Positions 33,880 to 44,574 of a stretch of 64,000 bases of DNA are shown in pieces. Position 1 is the first letter of the stretch; every line of letters begins with the position of its first letter. The DNA lies in the NCBI GenBank assembly GCA_032719365.1, contig CM064872.1, positions 55,232,891-55,296,890 on the forward strand, in the 5' to 3' direction. Source of the stretch: Prinsepia uniflora. Its lineage: Eukaryota; Streptophyta; Magnoliopsida; Rosales; Rosaceae. Made by a program: the position numbers and the translations under genes. The notes below the pieces were generated by a model. It was not told where the DNA came from, searched no databases, and saw only the letters and a list, made by a program, of their open reading frames with translations.

Positions 33880-35461
33880 CTAAACAATCCCGTAAAATCC
33901 CCAAAAAATCCTGGAAAAAAAATCCCGTTAAACTAGTAATTAAGGTCCAGATCGTAACAATCTACCCTCCTAAAAGGATTTTCGGCTCTGAAATTCACAC
34001 TTACCCATGCAATAATTGTGGGAACTAGTCCCACCAATCCTCCCAGTCAACCTCAGAGGTCAACCAACCTACACCTACAAGGACATACCATCTCGAGCTC
34101 CACCAACATTCATGCCACCAAACCAAAGAGAAAATAAAATACACATATGCATAACAGCGAACACACCTGCTCGCCCACTTATAGGTTGGCCACATCCTCC
34201 CTAGCCACCACCTGCTATATCGATTCCCCGAATCGTCGCCTGACTCCCTGATGCTACAGTCGAAAAAAGTTTAGTTCTCTGTTAACCGTGCCACACCCTA
34301 CCTTGACTAGTAGAACCACCGTCCGGAAGATAAGGACACTCCCGCTTGAAATGCCCAAGCTCTCCACAATAGAAGTAACCATCCCCGCTACTCCAAGCAG
34401 CTTGTCCACCCTAACCCGACCAACGGTCACCAAAATCTGAACGGTTACACAAGAAAAACTAGAACTAGAAACAACCATCTTCAGAGCTCCTTGGGTAAAC
34501 GAGTCATCCACCTGATGCCCTCAGTGTCACCTAGAACCACCGCGTCGTTGGTGCTGGGATTCTGTCAAGCTCGTCTCCACCTGAGACGCCACAACCGATA
34601 GAGTCCAGAGTGTGGTGAATCCTTCATCCAGCACAGACGCCCGGATCTCACTTCGAAGACCAGTTACAAACGAACAAATCCTAACGGCCTCAATCGCCAC
34701 CAAATCTTGTGCGAATTGGGAAAAATCCAAGAAACCTCTCCTCATATTGAGCAACAGTCATGTCCCTCTATTCCAGTCGCACGAACTTTATCTCCCTCAC
34801 ATCTCAATAAGACTAGGGATAAAACTGATGCAAGACATATTCCTTGAACGTCGCTCAAGTCTCAATAGTCTCATCCAAACCCGTCGACTATAAGGTCTGC
34901 CACCACACCTACGCAGAACCATCCAAGAAAAATGCAGATGTCCGAACCATATGCTCATGAGGGCAACACATCATTGGAAAGATCCGCTCAAAGCGTGCAA
35001 TCCACTAATCGGGCACCTCAGAATCCGATCGACTAGTAAACTCAATGGCTCCAAGCCGCCTGGCTCTCTCGACATCCGGGCCCCCGGGGATCCTTCCCCA
35101 CCTAGCTTTCCTACCCTCATCTGCATTACCAGGTTGATGACAAGGCTGTCGTCATGGAGGTATAATGTATGATAAGAGGCAAACGTCAAAAGCGAAACTA
35201 CCATGCACCACGAGTGTGCGACCCCACAGGAAACAACCTAGTGAATGTTCTGATACCAAATTGAATGGACCCTCCTCGAAATCTATTTTCCCTCCGTTTT
35301 ATAAAACATGTATGCATAAACATATTAAAACCATAAATGCCCCTGGCCCACATTTCCTTGAAATCCCCGGTTATAAACCATTATGCAACAATCATGTAAA
35401 ATTCCCAAAAAATCCTCGAAAAAATTCTGTTAAACCCATAATTAAAGTCCGGGTTGTAACA
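33880..35461 (-). mobile_element. Ty3-like LTR element C, short LTRs, pol lost
   Basis: The left LTR is partial and ends ATCGTAACA at 33959; the right LTR is ~35267-35461 and ends GGGTTGTAACA. Both share AAAATCC/AAAAATCCT words and TTAAACxxxTAATTAA. Minus-strand polypurine AGGAGGGTAGAT follows the left LTR. The primer region reads TTCTGATACCA at 35249-35259. Only ~1.3 kb of internal sequence remains, a gag relic, so protease to integrase have been deleted. It lies inside the LTR of element B, which resumes at 35462. Confidence 0.75.
34254..35204 (-). pseudogene. Ty3-like gag relic of element C
   Basis: Minus frames show SQFAQDLVAIEAVRICSFVT followed by GLRSEIRASV (34527-34754), the core of the retrotransposon gag domain, and YCGELGHFKREC near 34334-34380, a CCHC zinc knuckle whose first Cys is Tyr. 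The N-terminal part around 34780-35204 is in other frames. Gag would coat the element RNA; this copy is broken. Confidence 0.8.
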
Positions 35462-37004
35462 CATATCTTGATAAGTCAACCCAACAAGATCCATCATTTC
35501 GGGGTTACCACTCATATCCTGCCCACTAGCTTGCCAAGCAGTGGAATCTGCTAAATTGACTCCTTTGATTCCTTCACTTCATCCTTATAATGTAAGCGAT
35601 TTAATAATGTCAATCTCATAATAGGTAATTAATATAAAGATAGATATACCATCATTTATAAGTCGTTCAATAACCATTCCTTAGTCACACAACCTTTAAA
35701 TTAAATCCTAATTAATTGTCCATCCATCATAAATCAACGTTATACATTATTAATGCCCAAATTAACCTTATTTTCAATATGGATAAAAATACATAACAAC
35801 TCAAGTAAAAGGGAAAACTCTATTCTTACACAAACCTTACACAGCCAAACCTTCATATCTTTCACATTACTTTTAATTATTTATTATTCATCGTTAAGGA
35901 CCATTATTGTTCCTAATTAGTCTTATGTTTAATTTCCAAATTTTATTTATTAAAATCCAATTAAAAAATTAGACATATTACGTCAAAATCTAGAAACATA
36001 CGCAAACTATGTCCAAATAAATCAAACCATATACAAATAGATCAAAATGTAAAAATGAACACTTTTCATGTTGATCGGAAACCCAAAAAATGCACCATGC
36101 GCGCTCACGCGCCATCGTACTCCCCTGCATATGGGCCTCACGCACAAGGGGTACTATTGATCATCATCAACCTCCATCTAGACCCGTTTTCCGGTTTTCA
36201 GGTCGCCCGACCTGCAAGTCCAACCCAGCTGTAAAACACAATTCCTACGTTCGTTTCTCATGTTTTGACTATCAAAATTCATCTAAGAAAACCCAGAAGA
36301 AATCTACAGTATTAAAACCACAAAACTCACCTCGATATCATGGTTGGATTCTTGACCTATGGTCATGGCTCTAGCACCTCTCTAGTCGTTTCCTCACGTC
36401 CAAACCTCTATCTTTCTATCTCAGAGTGACCTTGACAACTCAAGTTACATCTTAGCATCCTTCGTTGGATTCTAGGAAGCTACAAAATCATTCCACAATC
36501 CACGACCCAACTTGGGCTCCACGGGTTTAGATTCTGGGTTCATCCCAAACTCTCAATCATCTCTTTCTCTTTTCTTTTCTACTTCATCTCTTCCTCTTCT
36601 CATCTTACCACACCCACCCCCCCCCCCCCCTCCCCTTTCCCCCTTTCCCCCTCTCCTCCTCCTCCTCAGCCCGAACTCCCCCAAAATCACACACATACAC
36701 GCATATTGAAGGAGTATGTTGATGGGGAGATGGGAGAGAAGGGAACAGATCACTCTAAACATATGCCACCATCACATATCATTTTACATATAAAATTACC
36801 AAAATACCCCTACTCAATTTTGACCTATATCAAAGCTTTTCAATCTCTGATTTCAACATACTACTTGTCCATAAACTCAGAAGTCTGAGACCTTTGTAAC
36901 GGGCTTCACAGAATAATCAAGAAGTATCTATGTTAAAAATTCAACTTTTGACCTTTAGGGGCAGAATGATCATTTTTACTTTCTCGAATTTCGAGGTTGT
37001 TGCA
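35462..37004 (-). mobile_element. Left (3') LTR of element B
   Basis: Aligns with 40085-44332 minus its insertion. Shared blocks include TAAGTCAACCCAAC, GGAATCTGCTAAATTGACT and ACTTTTCATGTTGATCGG, plus the TTGGGCTCCACGGGTTTAG stretch. It ends GGTTGTTGCA at 37004, next to a polypurine tract (minus AAGAGGGGTAGG). Element C interrupts its beginning. A poly-C/CT-rich leader-like stretch lies at 36540-36670, and a ~200-bp segment near 36700-36880 is absent from the right LTR. Confidence 0.8.
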
Positions 37005-38609
37005 GCCTACCCCTCTTAAAAAGACCAATATGGAGATTACGCTTACCGTTTTAAATCTACATCATATCTCGTCACGTCCAAATAAGCAAGCTATAAGTCA
37101 ACAGATCAAGTAACCAATCCTTAATACTTCAGAGTCCTTAACAGGAAAAATACTTTGGGGGACCAAAACTCAATCTTATCTCCATATTCAAATTGGACAA
37201 CCGAATTGCCTCAAAGTTACTTACTTATCGGTTTCTTTTCCAAAAGGAATTACTAAAATGCAACCACATTGAATATAAGTAATTCCGAGATCTCGTGTAA
37301 CCTAACAATTTCACATGAACAATTTCGGAATGAAATCAACATAGCCCAGGCCATGTTCAAGGACTATACTCATTACAGCTGGACTTGTCTAAAAAAAATC
37401 TCATTACATCATTCAGGCCTGGACTCTGCTAGCCAAACAACTAATTATCAACTCAAGCATTAATTATGATGAACAACTCTACATAAACTTGTGCCCCAAA
37501 TCTCATCTGTCAAGATCTCAATAAATCAGACATCATCTAGAATGAAATGTAGACAACAACAATTACATTTCAGATCACATGACCATAGACCGCGGAACCA
37601 CGATAATCATAACACTCTTAGGTAATCTTTATGGTCTTCACTATCAGGAAATCTAGGCATCTACCTCATAGAGTCACATTCAGTAATTTCCACACATACT
37701 CTAGTCAAAGCAATTCACTTTGACACTCGGTATCCATTTCGTGAACCATTTAGGTTTTGTATCTTTTGAATTTCCCCAGCTCCCACCTTGCTCTTTACTC
37801 CCACTTTCATCTTTCTCGTCAACCAATCAACAAAACTCTTGTAGTGACTAATATTACTGAGGTATTAGTTAATTCAATAACATTACTAAAAACTCACAAT
37901 GGTGCCCTTTTGTTTGAAGGTCTATTTTCAAAATATCATTTTCCTCTCTTCAATACGATCACCGGATTGGGCTACCTAAAATCACTGCACCAGTTCAGCT
38001 TATTCGTACAACTAGACTTACTGGGGGGGCCCGTAACATTACCTCGTTTTCTATCCCAAAGTCGTATTTAATATTCAATTTGTAATAACATTTTCACCTT
38101 TAGGCTTTTCTCAAATTCTAACTTCGGATCGTTTCCGAGTCTTATGCCAATATCTTAACTTACATCCAAATCCTAACTAGATATCTTGACTCCTAGTGGA
38201 GTCGTAATTTGATATTCATAGTTTAGGCCACTACTGGTACACTTAATCATCATAAAAATCATCGCTATACGTGTTAGATCCGACACAAGACCTTTTCATC
38301 ATTTCAATTTCTCAATTATTCATTCAACCAAAAAGCTCATTTTCCTATCATAACTGGGTTCATCTAGCCAAAACATACTATAACTTCTTGCTTCCGAATT
38401 TTTCTTGTTGTCCGAACTTTCCCAATTTGTCCTTTTTAGCCCTATAACTATCCTAGCTTACACGTCTCATCACCGGGCTTAATCAACCAACAACTTAATT
38501 TCTAATCATAATACATAAAGGTACTATGTGTAGGCCATCACCACAACTATTTGTTGAGTTTGGACTAAACTCACCACCCAGGTCATAACTGTACTGCTGG
38601 TAAGCATAC

Positions 38610-38936
38610 CACTCGAGGATACAATATCCGAGTGTCCGCTCAGAGATACAAAATCTGAGCGCTAAACCCACAGATAACCCACTCTAGGATACAACATCCG
38701 AGTGTCCGCTAAAGAATACAACATCTGAGCATCAATCCACAAAATCAAACGGCACTACGGGTAGGCCAACCATTAGAGGATACAACATACGAGTGCCTGT
38801 TCAGGGATACAGTATCCGAGTGTATATAATCCTCACAACTTGCTTAGGGATACAACATCTGAGCATCAACCACATAACCCAACCACTCAGGGATACATCA
38901 TCCGAGTAATCGCCCAGGGATACAACATTTGGGCGT
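38610..38936. repeat. Hairpin repeat array GGATACAACATCC in element B
   Basis: About nine units of GGATACAACATCC, each flanked by complementary arms: CACTCG..CGAGTG, GCTCAGA..TCTGAGC, GCCCA..TGGGC. The core and the outer arms both vary in a paired manner, so each unit can fold to a 20-25-nt hairpin. Spacing alternates at about 25-60 bp. Confidence 0.8.
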
Positions 38937-39081
38937 AACCCAACAATCTGAGGTGACTTGTTCATAAACACAACAATGCACAAATATTAGGAAAATGAAT
39001 ATTTATAATAGATAAGGATTTTTAAACCAAATTCATATTTCAAGATTTGGGCCTAAGCCCAACACACAACTTAAGTGAAAC

Positions 39082-39815
39082 TGTATAAACTATATATATA
39101 TATATATATAAAGCAATAAAAAATTTCCTGAAAATTAGTACGTAGTCATTTGATTATCATATTCAAATTAATTCAATATATCTCCATTATTAAAAGACAA
39201 ATTGCGATCTAGAACCAAATTGTCATTTGAAAATCGAAATCTAAACTCAACACAATTTTTCATAAAACCTTGTAAAGTGTGCATGCGAAATTATTCTAAA
39301 ACTCAAAAATCATCATTAATTACTTGAAAATCGAATTCAAATGGTTGTCACATACATCATATAATAACCTTAATTTCTATTCCAAATTAAACTTGAATTC
39401 CAAACTTGCTTTTACCCTAACACCATTTTTACAAAAAGGTTCGTATAACGTGTACTTCAAATTGTATAAACTATATATATAAAGCAATAAAAAATTTCCT
39501 GAAAATCAGTACGTAGTCATTTGATTATCATATTCAAATTAATTCAATATATCTCCATTCTTAAAAGACAAATTGTCATTTGAAAATCGAAATCTAAACT
39601 CAACACAATTTTTCATAAAACCTTGTAAAGCATGCATGCGAAATTATTCTAAAACTCAAAAATCATCATTAATTACTTGAAAATCGAATTCAAATGGTTG
39701 TCACATACATCATATAATAACCTTAATTTCCATTCCAAATTAAACTTGAATTCCAAACTTGCTTTTACCCTAACACCATTTTTACAAAAAGGTTCGTATA
39801 ACGTGTACTTCAAAT
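39082..39815. repeat. Tandem duplication (~381 + 353 bp) in element B
   Basis: Copies 39082-39462 and 39463-39815 are about 97% alike by eye. Copy 2 has a shorter TA run and lacks ~20 bp between two AAATTG words, which suggests slippage. Both end with CGTGTACTTCAAAT. Confidence 0.93.
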
Positions 39816-39938
39816 AATTCCATAAAAAATCATTTTAAAATCATAATCGAACCAACATCATATAGATCAGGTAATAAAAAAATTAAGATATACTATACAC
39901 ATGACTCATCTCTTAGGACAAAATTATATAGTTTCGAT

Positions 39939-39950
39939 GCTCTGATACCA
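39939..39950 (-). other. tRNA-iMet primer binding site of element B
   Basis: GCTCTGATACCA, the complement of TGGTATCAGAGC, four bases before the right LTR. It confirms minus orientation of B. Confidence 0.88.
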
Positions 39951-40690
39951 AGTTTATAGGACCCGCTCATAATTACTTTGATAATTGAGCCAATCCTACT
40001 CCCATTTAACAAAAATCTCGAGTCTTACCAAACTTACCCCCAAACTCTTGTCAGGCAAGGGATTCCCTAATTCTTATCTACATCCATATCTTGATAAGTT
40101 AACCCAACAGAATCCATCCTTACAGGGTTACCGCCCATGTCCTGCCTACCACTCCACCAAGCAGTGGAATCTGCTAAATTGACTTTGTTTGATTCCTTAA
40201 CTTCCTCCTTATAATGTAAGCGGTTTAATAATGTCAATACCATCATTTATAGGTCGTTCACATACCCGTTAATAAACATTCCTTGGTCACACAACCTTTA
40301 AATTAAATCCTAATTAATTTTCCATCCATCAAAAATCATCGTTATATGTTATTAACACCCCAATTAACCTTATTTTCAATATGGATAAAGCTACACAACA
40401 ACTTAAGCAAAAGGGAAAACTCTATTCTTACATAAACCTTACACAACCACACCTTTGTATCTTTCACATTACTTTTTGTTCTTTATTATTCATCGTTAAG
40501 GACTATTATTGTTCCCGATTAGTCTTAGGTTTCATTTACTTTACTTGTTAAAATATAATTAAAAAATTAGACATATTATGTCAAAAATCCATAAACATGC
40601 CCAAACAGTGTCCAAATAATTGAAACCCTATATTATTAGATTAAGATTGTAAAAATGGACACTTTTCATGTTGATCGGAAACCCAGAAAA

Positions 40691-43638
40691 TGACAGGACC
40701 CATCCCAATCCCCCCGGGATTAACGCGGGATGACCCTGCTCCCGTCTGACACGAAGTGTCAGACAAGGGATATTTCCGACCTTTGCCCTCCTGGGCTATC
40801 AGAGTACGCCAGGATCCGGAGGAGGTATGTGATATCTCGGTCTCTGCTACAGTCCACATCGTATCCAACCTGAAGGGTATTAAAAACAGAAAGACTGTGA
40901 GTGGACAAAAATAAAGAGTTTATAAAACATATTTCATAAAAGACCTTTATACCCTTCACTAAAAAGCATGCATGCATAGTAAAACCATTTATCCAAACAC
41001 ATATGTTTAAACAACCATCATTAGGGTCTCAGCCCCAAATTCCGTAAATACAAGTCACATGGGCTCCTGCCCAAAACCATTTACAGAAAACCATAACATC
41101 ATAAACATATGTGGGACCTCAGCCCAAATCCATTTATCATCATAAAACACAATTTCCCAAACCACTGAAATCATGTTTATCCAATATATTTCATATCCAA
41201 GAACCTGTCATGGTAAAATAAAGCTACGCGCGTGCTAACCGGGGTCTCAAACCCAAGTCTCTCCAGGGTCCACCCAAGTCAATGTCCGTAGATCAATGAC
41301 CCTCCCTAGAGGTAACGAACCATGCCCATCCTGAGATATCACATCCTGAGAGTAAGGAACCCAACTGGGGGGCGACTCCACTCAGTCAGTGCTCCGTGAC
41401 TACTCCGGGGTCCACCCAGGCCAACGACCCTCCTCGGAGGAGAAAATCATATATAAAGGATGGAATATGAAAAACCTTTTGAAATCATTCTTTAAACCTT
41501 TCCAGGATTCATGCCCCGCCCTCACTAGCCGTCATGAACCATAAAACCGTTCAAGGGTTCATACTGGTTCCCATAAACCGTCATGACCCGTAAAATCCTT
41601 TCAAGGGTTCATGCTGGTTCCCATAAACCGTCATGACCCGTAAAAACAATTTCTAGGGTCCCTGACCCGAAATCACCATCTTAACACATAACTGGGCCCT
41701 AGGCCCAAATCCACATACAAACTGGACCTCCAGTCCGAATCGTAAACCAACTGGGCCTTGTGCCCGATTCCGTAAATCAAATGGGTCTCGTGCCCGATTC
41801 CATATTTCCAAATCCGAAATCAATTTAAGAACCAATTGGGCTTCCGGCCCGAGAACGTAACAAAAAGGGACATCGAGTCCGAGGGTTTCCGAACAAAGGG
41901 GTCTCGAACCCGAGTTTACCTTTTCAAATCCAAAACCATTTCATGAAATCATATCCAAAACCATAAGTACGGAAAATCAGTATAAAACTGGAAAACCTCG
42001 ATTTACGTGCAATCACGTAAATTGCCTCGTATTGCGTGAAACCATATAAATCACAACCATCCAATTCATAATCATAGAATCATATTCATAAACCATATAA
42101 AACATTTACGCATGCATCACAGTTTATAAATCAAGGTCCACTCACAGACCGTCCGAAGCTGCGCCTCGATACGCGTGCCATAATCGTCTCACGGGTCAAT
42201 CATCGTCACCGGGACTCCCAAACCTATCCAAATTCATTTATAGGATTACTAATAGCCTCATTAACCTCTCATTGAAGTCCCATAATTTTCCCAATTTTCT
42301 AACTATTTTTAAAGTCGATCCTAAACCTTCGGACACCCCAAAACCTACCGAAACGATGTCCGATTGACACGAAACCAGTCCCAAAATGTTCGTTACATCG
42401 AATAGATGATTTCGTGTGTTGGAACCACCCTCAAAGGATAGCTCACGCGCCCGCACGCGCCCCTAAAAGTGGCCTACGCGTGGGCCCACGCGCCGGCTAC
42501 TGTAGATCGTCTTCCTCGCGTGGCCGGTTCACCTGGTTGGCCGGTCCAATTGGACCGGCGTGACCGGTTTAGGCTGTTTCCTCCTCCATTTTTCGTCCGT
42601 TTTCCTCCATTTCAATCCCTAAATTCCTATTTTTAGGTTTCCTTCCCATTGCAATTAACAAAACTAATCAAAATCGTCCAAAACCTACCCATGAACATAG
42701 GGCCTCACGGCCATAATTTTCCCGGCCACCCTCACGGCCTTCTCAGCCGTCAACCTCCCTCAAAAACATCTTAATAAATTCCTAATAACCCAACAAACTC
42801 AACCAAACCATCCAAAACAAGCTATAACGTCAAAATCGATTTAAAATGGGATTTGGGCCTTACCGAGTACTTTTCCGGGTTTGTGGCTCCTCTAGCCGCC
42901 GTCCACGGCGGTTCCAGCCCCCTGCCGCTGTCTTCAGTCCCTCTCTCACTCCCAGGGTCTCAGTCAAGTTCATAAGGGTGAAGGTCTAGGTTTGGGGTGG
43001 AAGGGAGATCGGTTTGGGTTGTTTGGAACCAAGAAGATGAATGATCGATCAATGATGGGAGATGCATGAATGAAATTTGGGTGGCCTGTGGATGGGTGAC
43101 AAGTTTCACTCATCCATTGGGCCTCCATAAAATATCTGGGGCCCACTAGAGTCCAAAAGTGAAGTTATCTCGTAATTCGTGCAATAGTGCACTTGAACTT
43201 CCGTGAACCGTAACTTCACCGTCGAACGTCTGAATTTGACGTGCTACCTGTCTACGGATTCGTATCGTCCCAATCTACGTAAAGGTCCTTGGCCCTCGGC
43301 CATCAGACCTCCCAGTCCAAAAGTTAGCTATTTGCCCCTTTTAACCAAAATTACAAAAATGCCCTTAAACTTTCGAAAGTCATAACTTCTTCCTTGAACG
43401 TTGGAATTGAACGTATCACCTGTCTATGAACTCGTGATGTCACGAACTAGAACTACGTCACAGTCATTGATCAAAGTCCATTTGATCGCTCGAACGAAAA
43501 GTCAACGTTTTGCCACGGCTAGGGGCAAAATGGTCATTTTGCATCGTTCTTCCGATTTCGCTCAACTAATCACCGATTAACCTCACTAATCCTAATTAGT
43601 CACTAATCTAATCCTGGAATTCGGGACGGGTCGTTACA
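40691..43638 (-). mobile_element. Solo LTR of family A, TSD GAAAA
   Basis: A clean 2948-bp LTR with TGACAGGACC at one end and GTCGTTACA at the other, flanked by GAAAA at 40686-40690 and 43639-43643. It serves as the reference for the family: terminal palindrome 40744-40764, hairpin array 41694-41895, then conserved blocks shared with 1-3745 and 6172-8949. No coding sequence. It shows that the full element was lost by LTR-LTR recombination. Confidence 0.95.
41694..41895 (-). repeat. Hairpin repeat array in solo LTR-A
   Basis: Units GGGCCCTAGGCCC, GGACCTCCAGTCC, GGGCCTTGTGCCC, GGGCTTCCGGCCC, GGACATCGAGTCC and GGGTCTCGAACCC. The arm changes C/G to A/T and T/A are matched on the other side. Linkers follow the TCGTAAACCAA pattern. 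Confidence 0.8.
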
Positions 43639-44332
43639 GAAAATGCACCATGCACGCCACCACATTCGAATGCGCATGGCCCTCACGCGTGCAGGTACTA
43701 TTCATCATCATCAACCTCCATCCAGACCTGTTTTCTGGTTTTTGGGTCGCCCAACCCGTGGGTCCAAAACACGTTTCATGTTGTAAAACACGATTCCTAC
43801 ATCCATTTCTTACATTTTAACTATCAAACTTCATCTAAGAAAACCTAGAAGAATATCTATGGTATTAAAACCACAAATACTCATCTTGATATCATGGTTG
43901 GATTCTTGACCTTCTGGCCATGGCTCTAACACCTTTCTAGTCACTTCCTCGCATCCAAACCTCGATCTTTTTGTCTCAGAGCGATCTTGAGAACTCAACT
44001 AACATCCTAGGATCCTTAGTTGGATCTAGGAAGCTACAAAACCATTCCACGATCCACGACCCAACTTGGGCTCCACGGGTTTAGATTATGGGTTCATCCC
44101 AGGCCCCCACCCATCTCTTTCTCTCTTTCTTTCCACTTCGTCTCTTCCTCTTTCCCCTCCCATTTTTTTCTTTCTTGGCTGTTTTCCCTTTCCTTTCATG
44201 AACTCAGGAGTCCGAGGCTTTCGTAACGGTTTTCACAGAACGTCTAACAAGTATTCAGGTTAAAAAGTCAACACTTTTACCCTTAGGGGCAGTAGGCAAA
44301 TTTTTATTTTCTTGAATTTCCAGATCGTTACA

Positions 44333-44574
44333 ACTCAAATGTTGCATGAGTGTATTTCCCAAGTTTTTCTAGGCATAGTACTATTGTTCATCATGACTGG
44401 TACTTTAGTTTGAGAATTAGTTGTGTCTGATTATGATACTTATGTCCACATGTCTTTACTTGAGTTGATAAATTTGGATTTCATATGGACCATGGGTTTT
44501 TGTGACATTTTATGATCTATGGGTGGCAGGATTTATTTGTTTGGATTTAAAATCCGGTAATTTATGTAACGACC
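44333..44574. other. Spacer between element B and LTR H
   Basis: About 240 bp without open frame or recognised repeat. It may be the sequence into which B inserted, or interior of an older element. Confidence 0.4.

Larger units (their letters stand above)
37005..39938 (-). mobile_element. Internal region of element B, no coding domain recognised
   Basis: About 2.9 kb between polypurine tract and primer site. No gag, protease, reverse transcriptase or integrase motif was found in any frame. It contains a hairpin repeat array and a tandem duplication, listed separately. Like A1, it may be a non-autonomous long element. Confidence 0.65.
39955..44332 (-). mobile_element. Right (5') LTR of element B, split by a solo LTR
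   Basis: Runs from TATAGGACCCGCTC to CCAGATCGTTACA at 44332. Removing the A solo LTR and one copy of its 5-bp duplication leaves about 1.43 kb. The two sides rejoin exactly: AACCCAGAAAA before the insertion and GAAAATGCACCATG after it match the uninterrupted AACCCAAAAAATGCACCATG at about 36080-36100 in the left LTR. Confidence 0.88.

Noticed and set aside
36512..36762. Frames over the poly-C and CT-rich stretch of LTR B
   Set aside because: Low-complexity Pro/Leu/Ser on plus and Gly/Arg on minus; a leader-like pyrimidine tract explains them.
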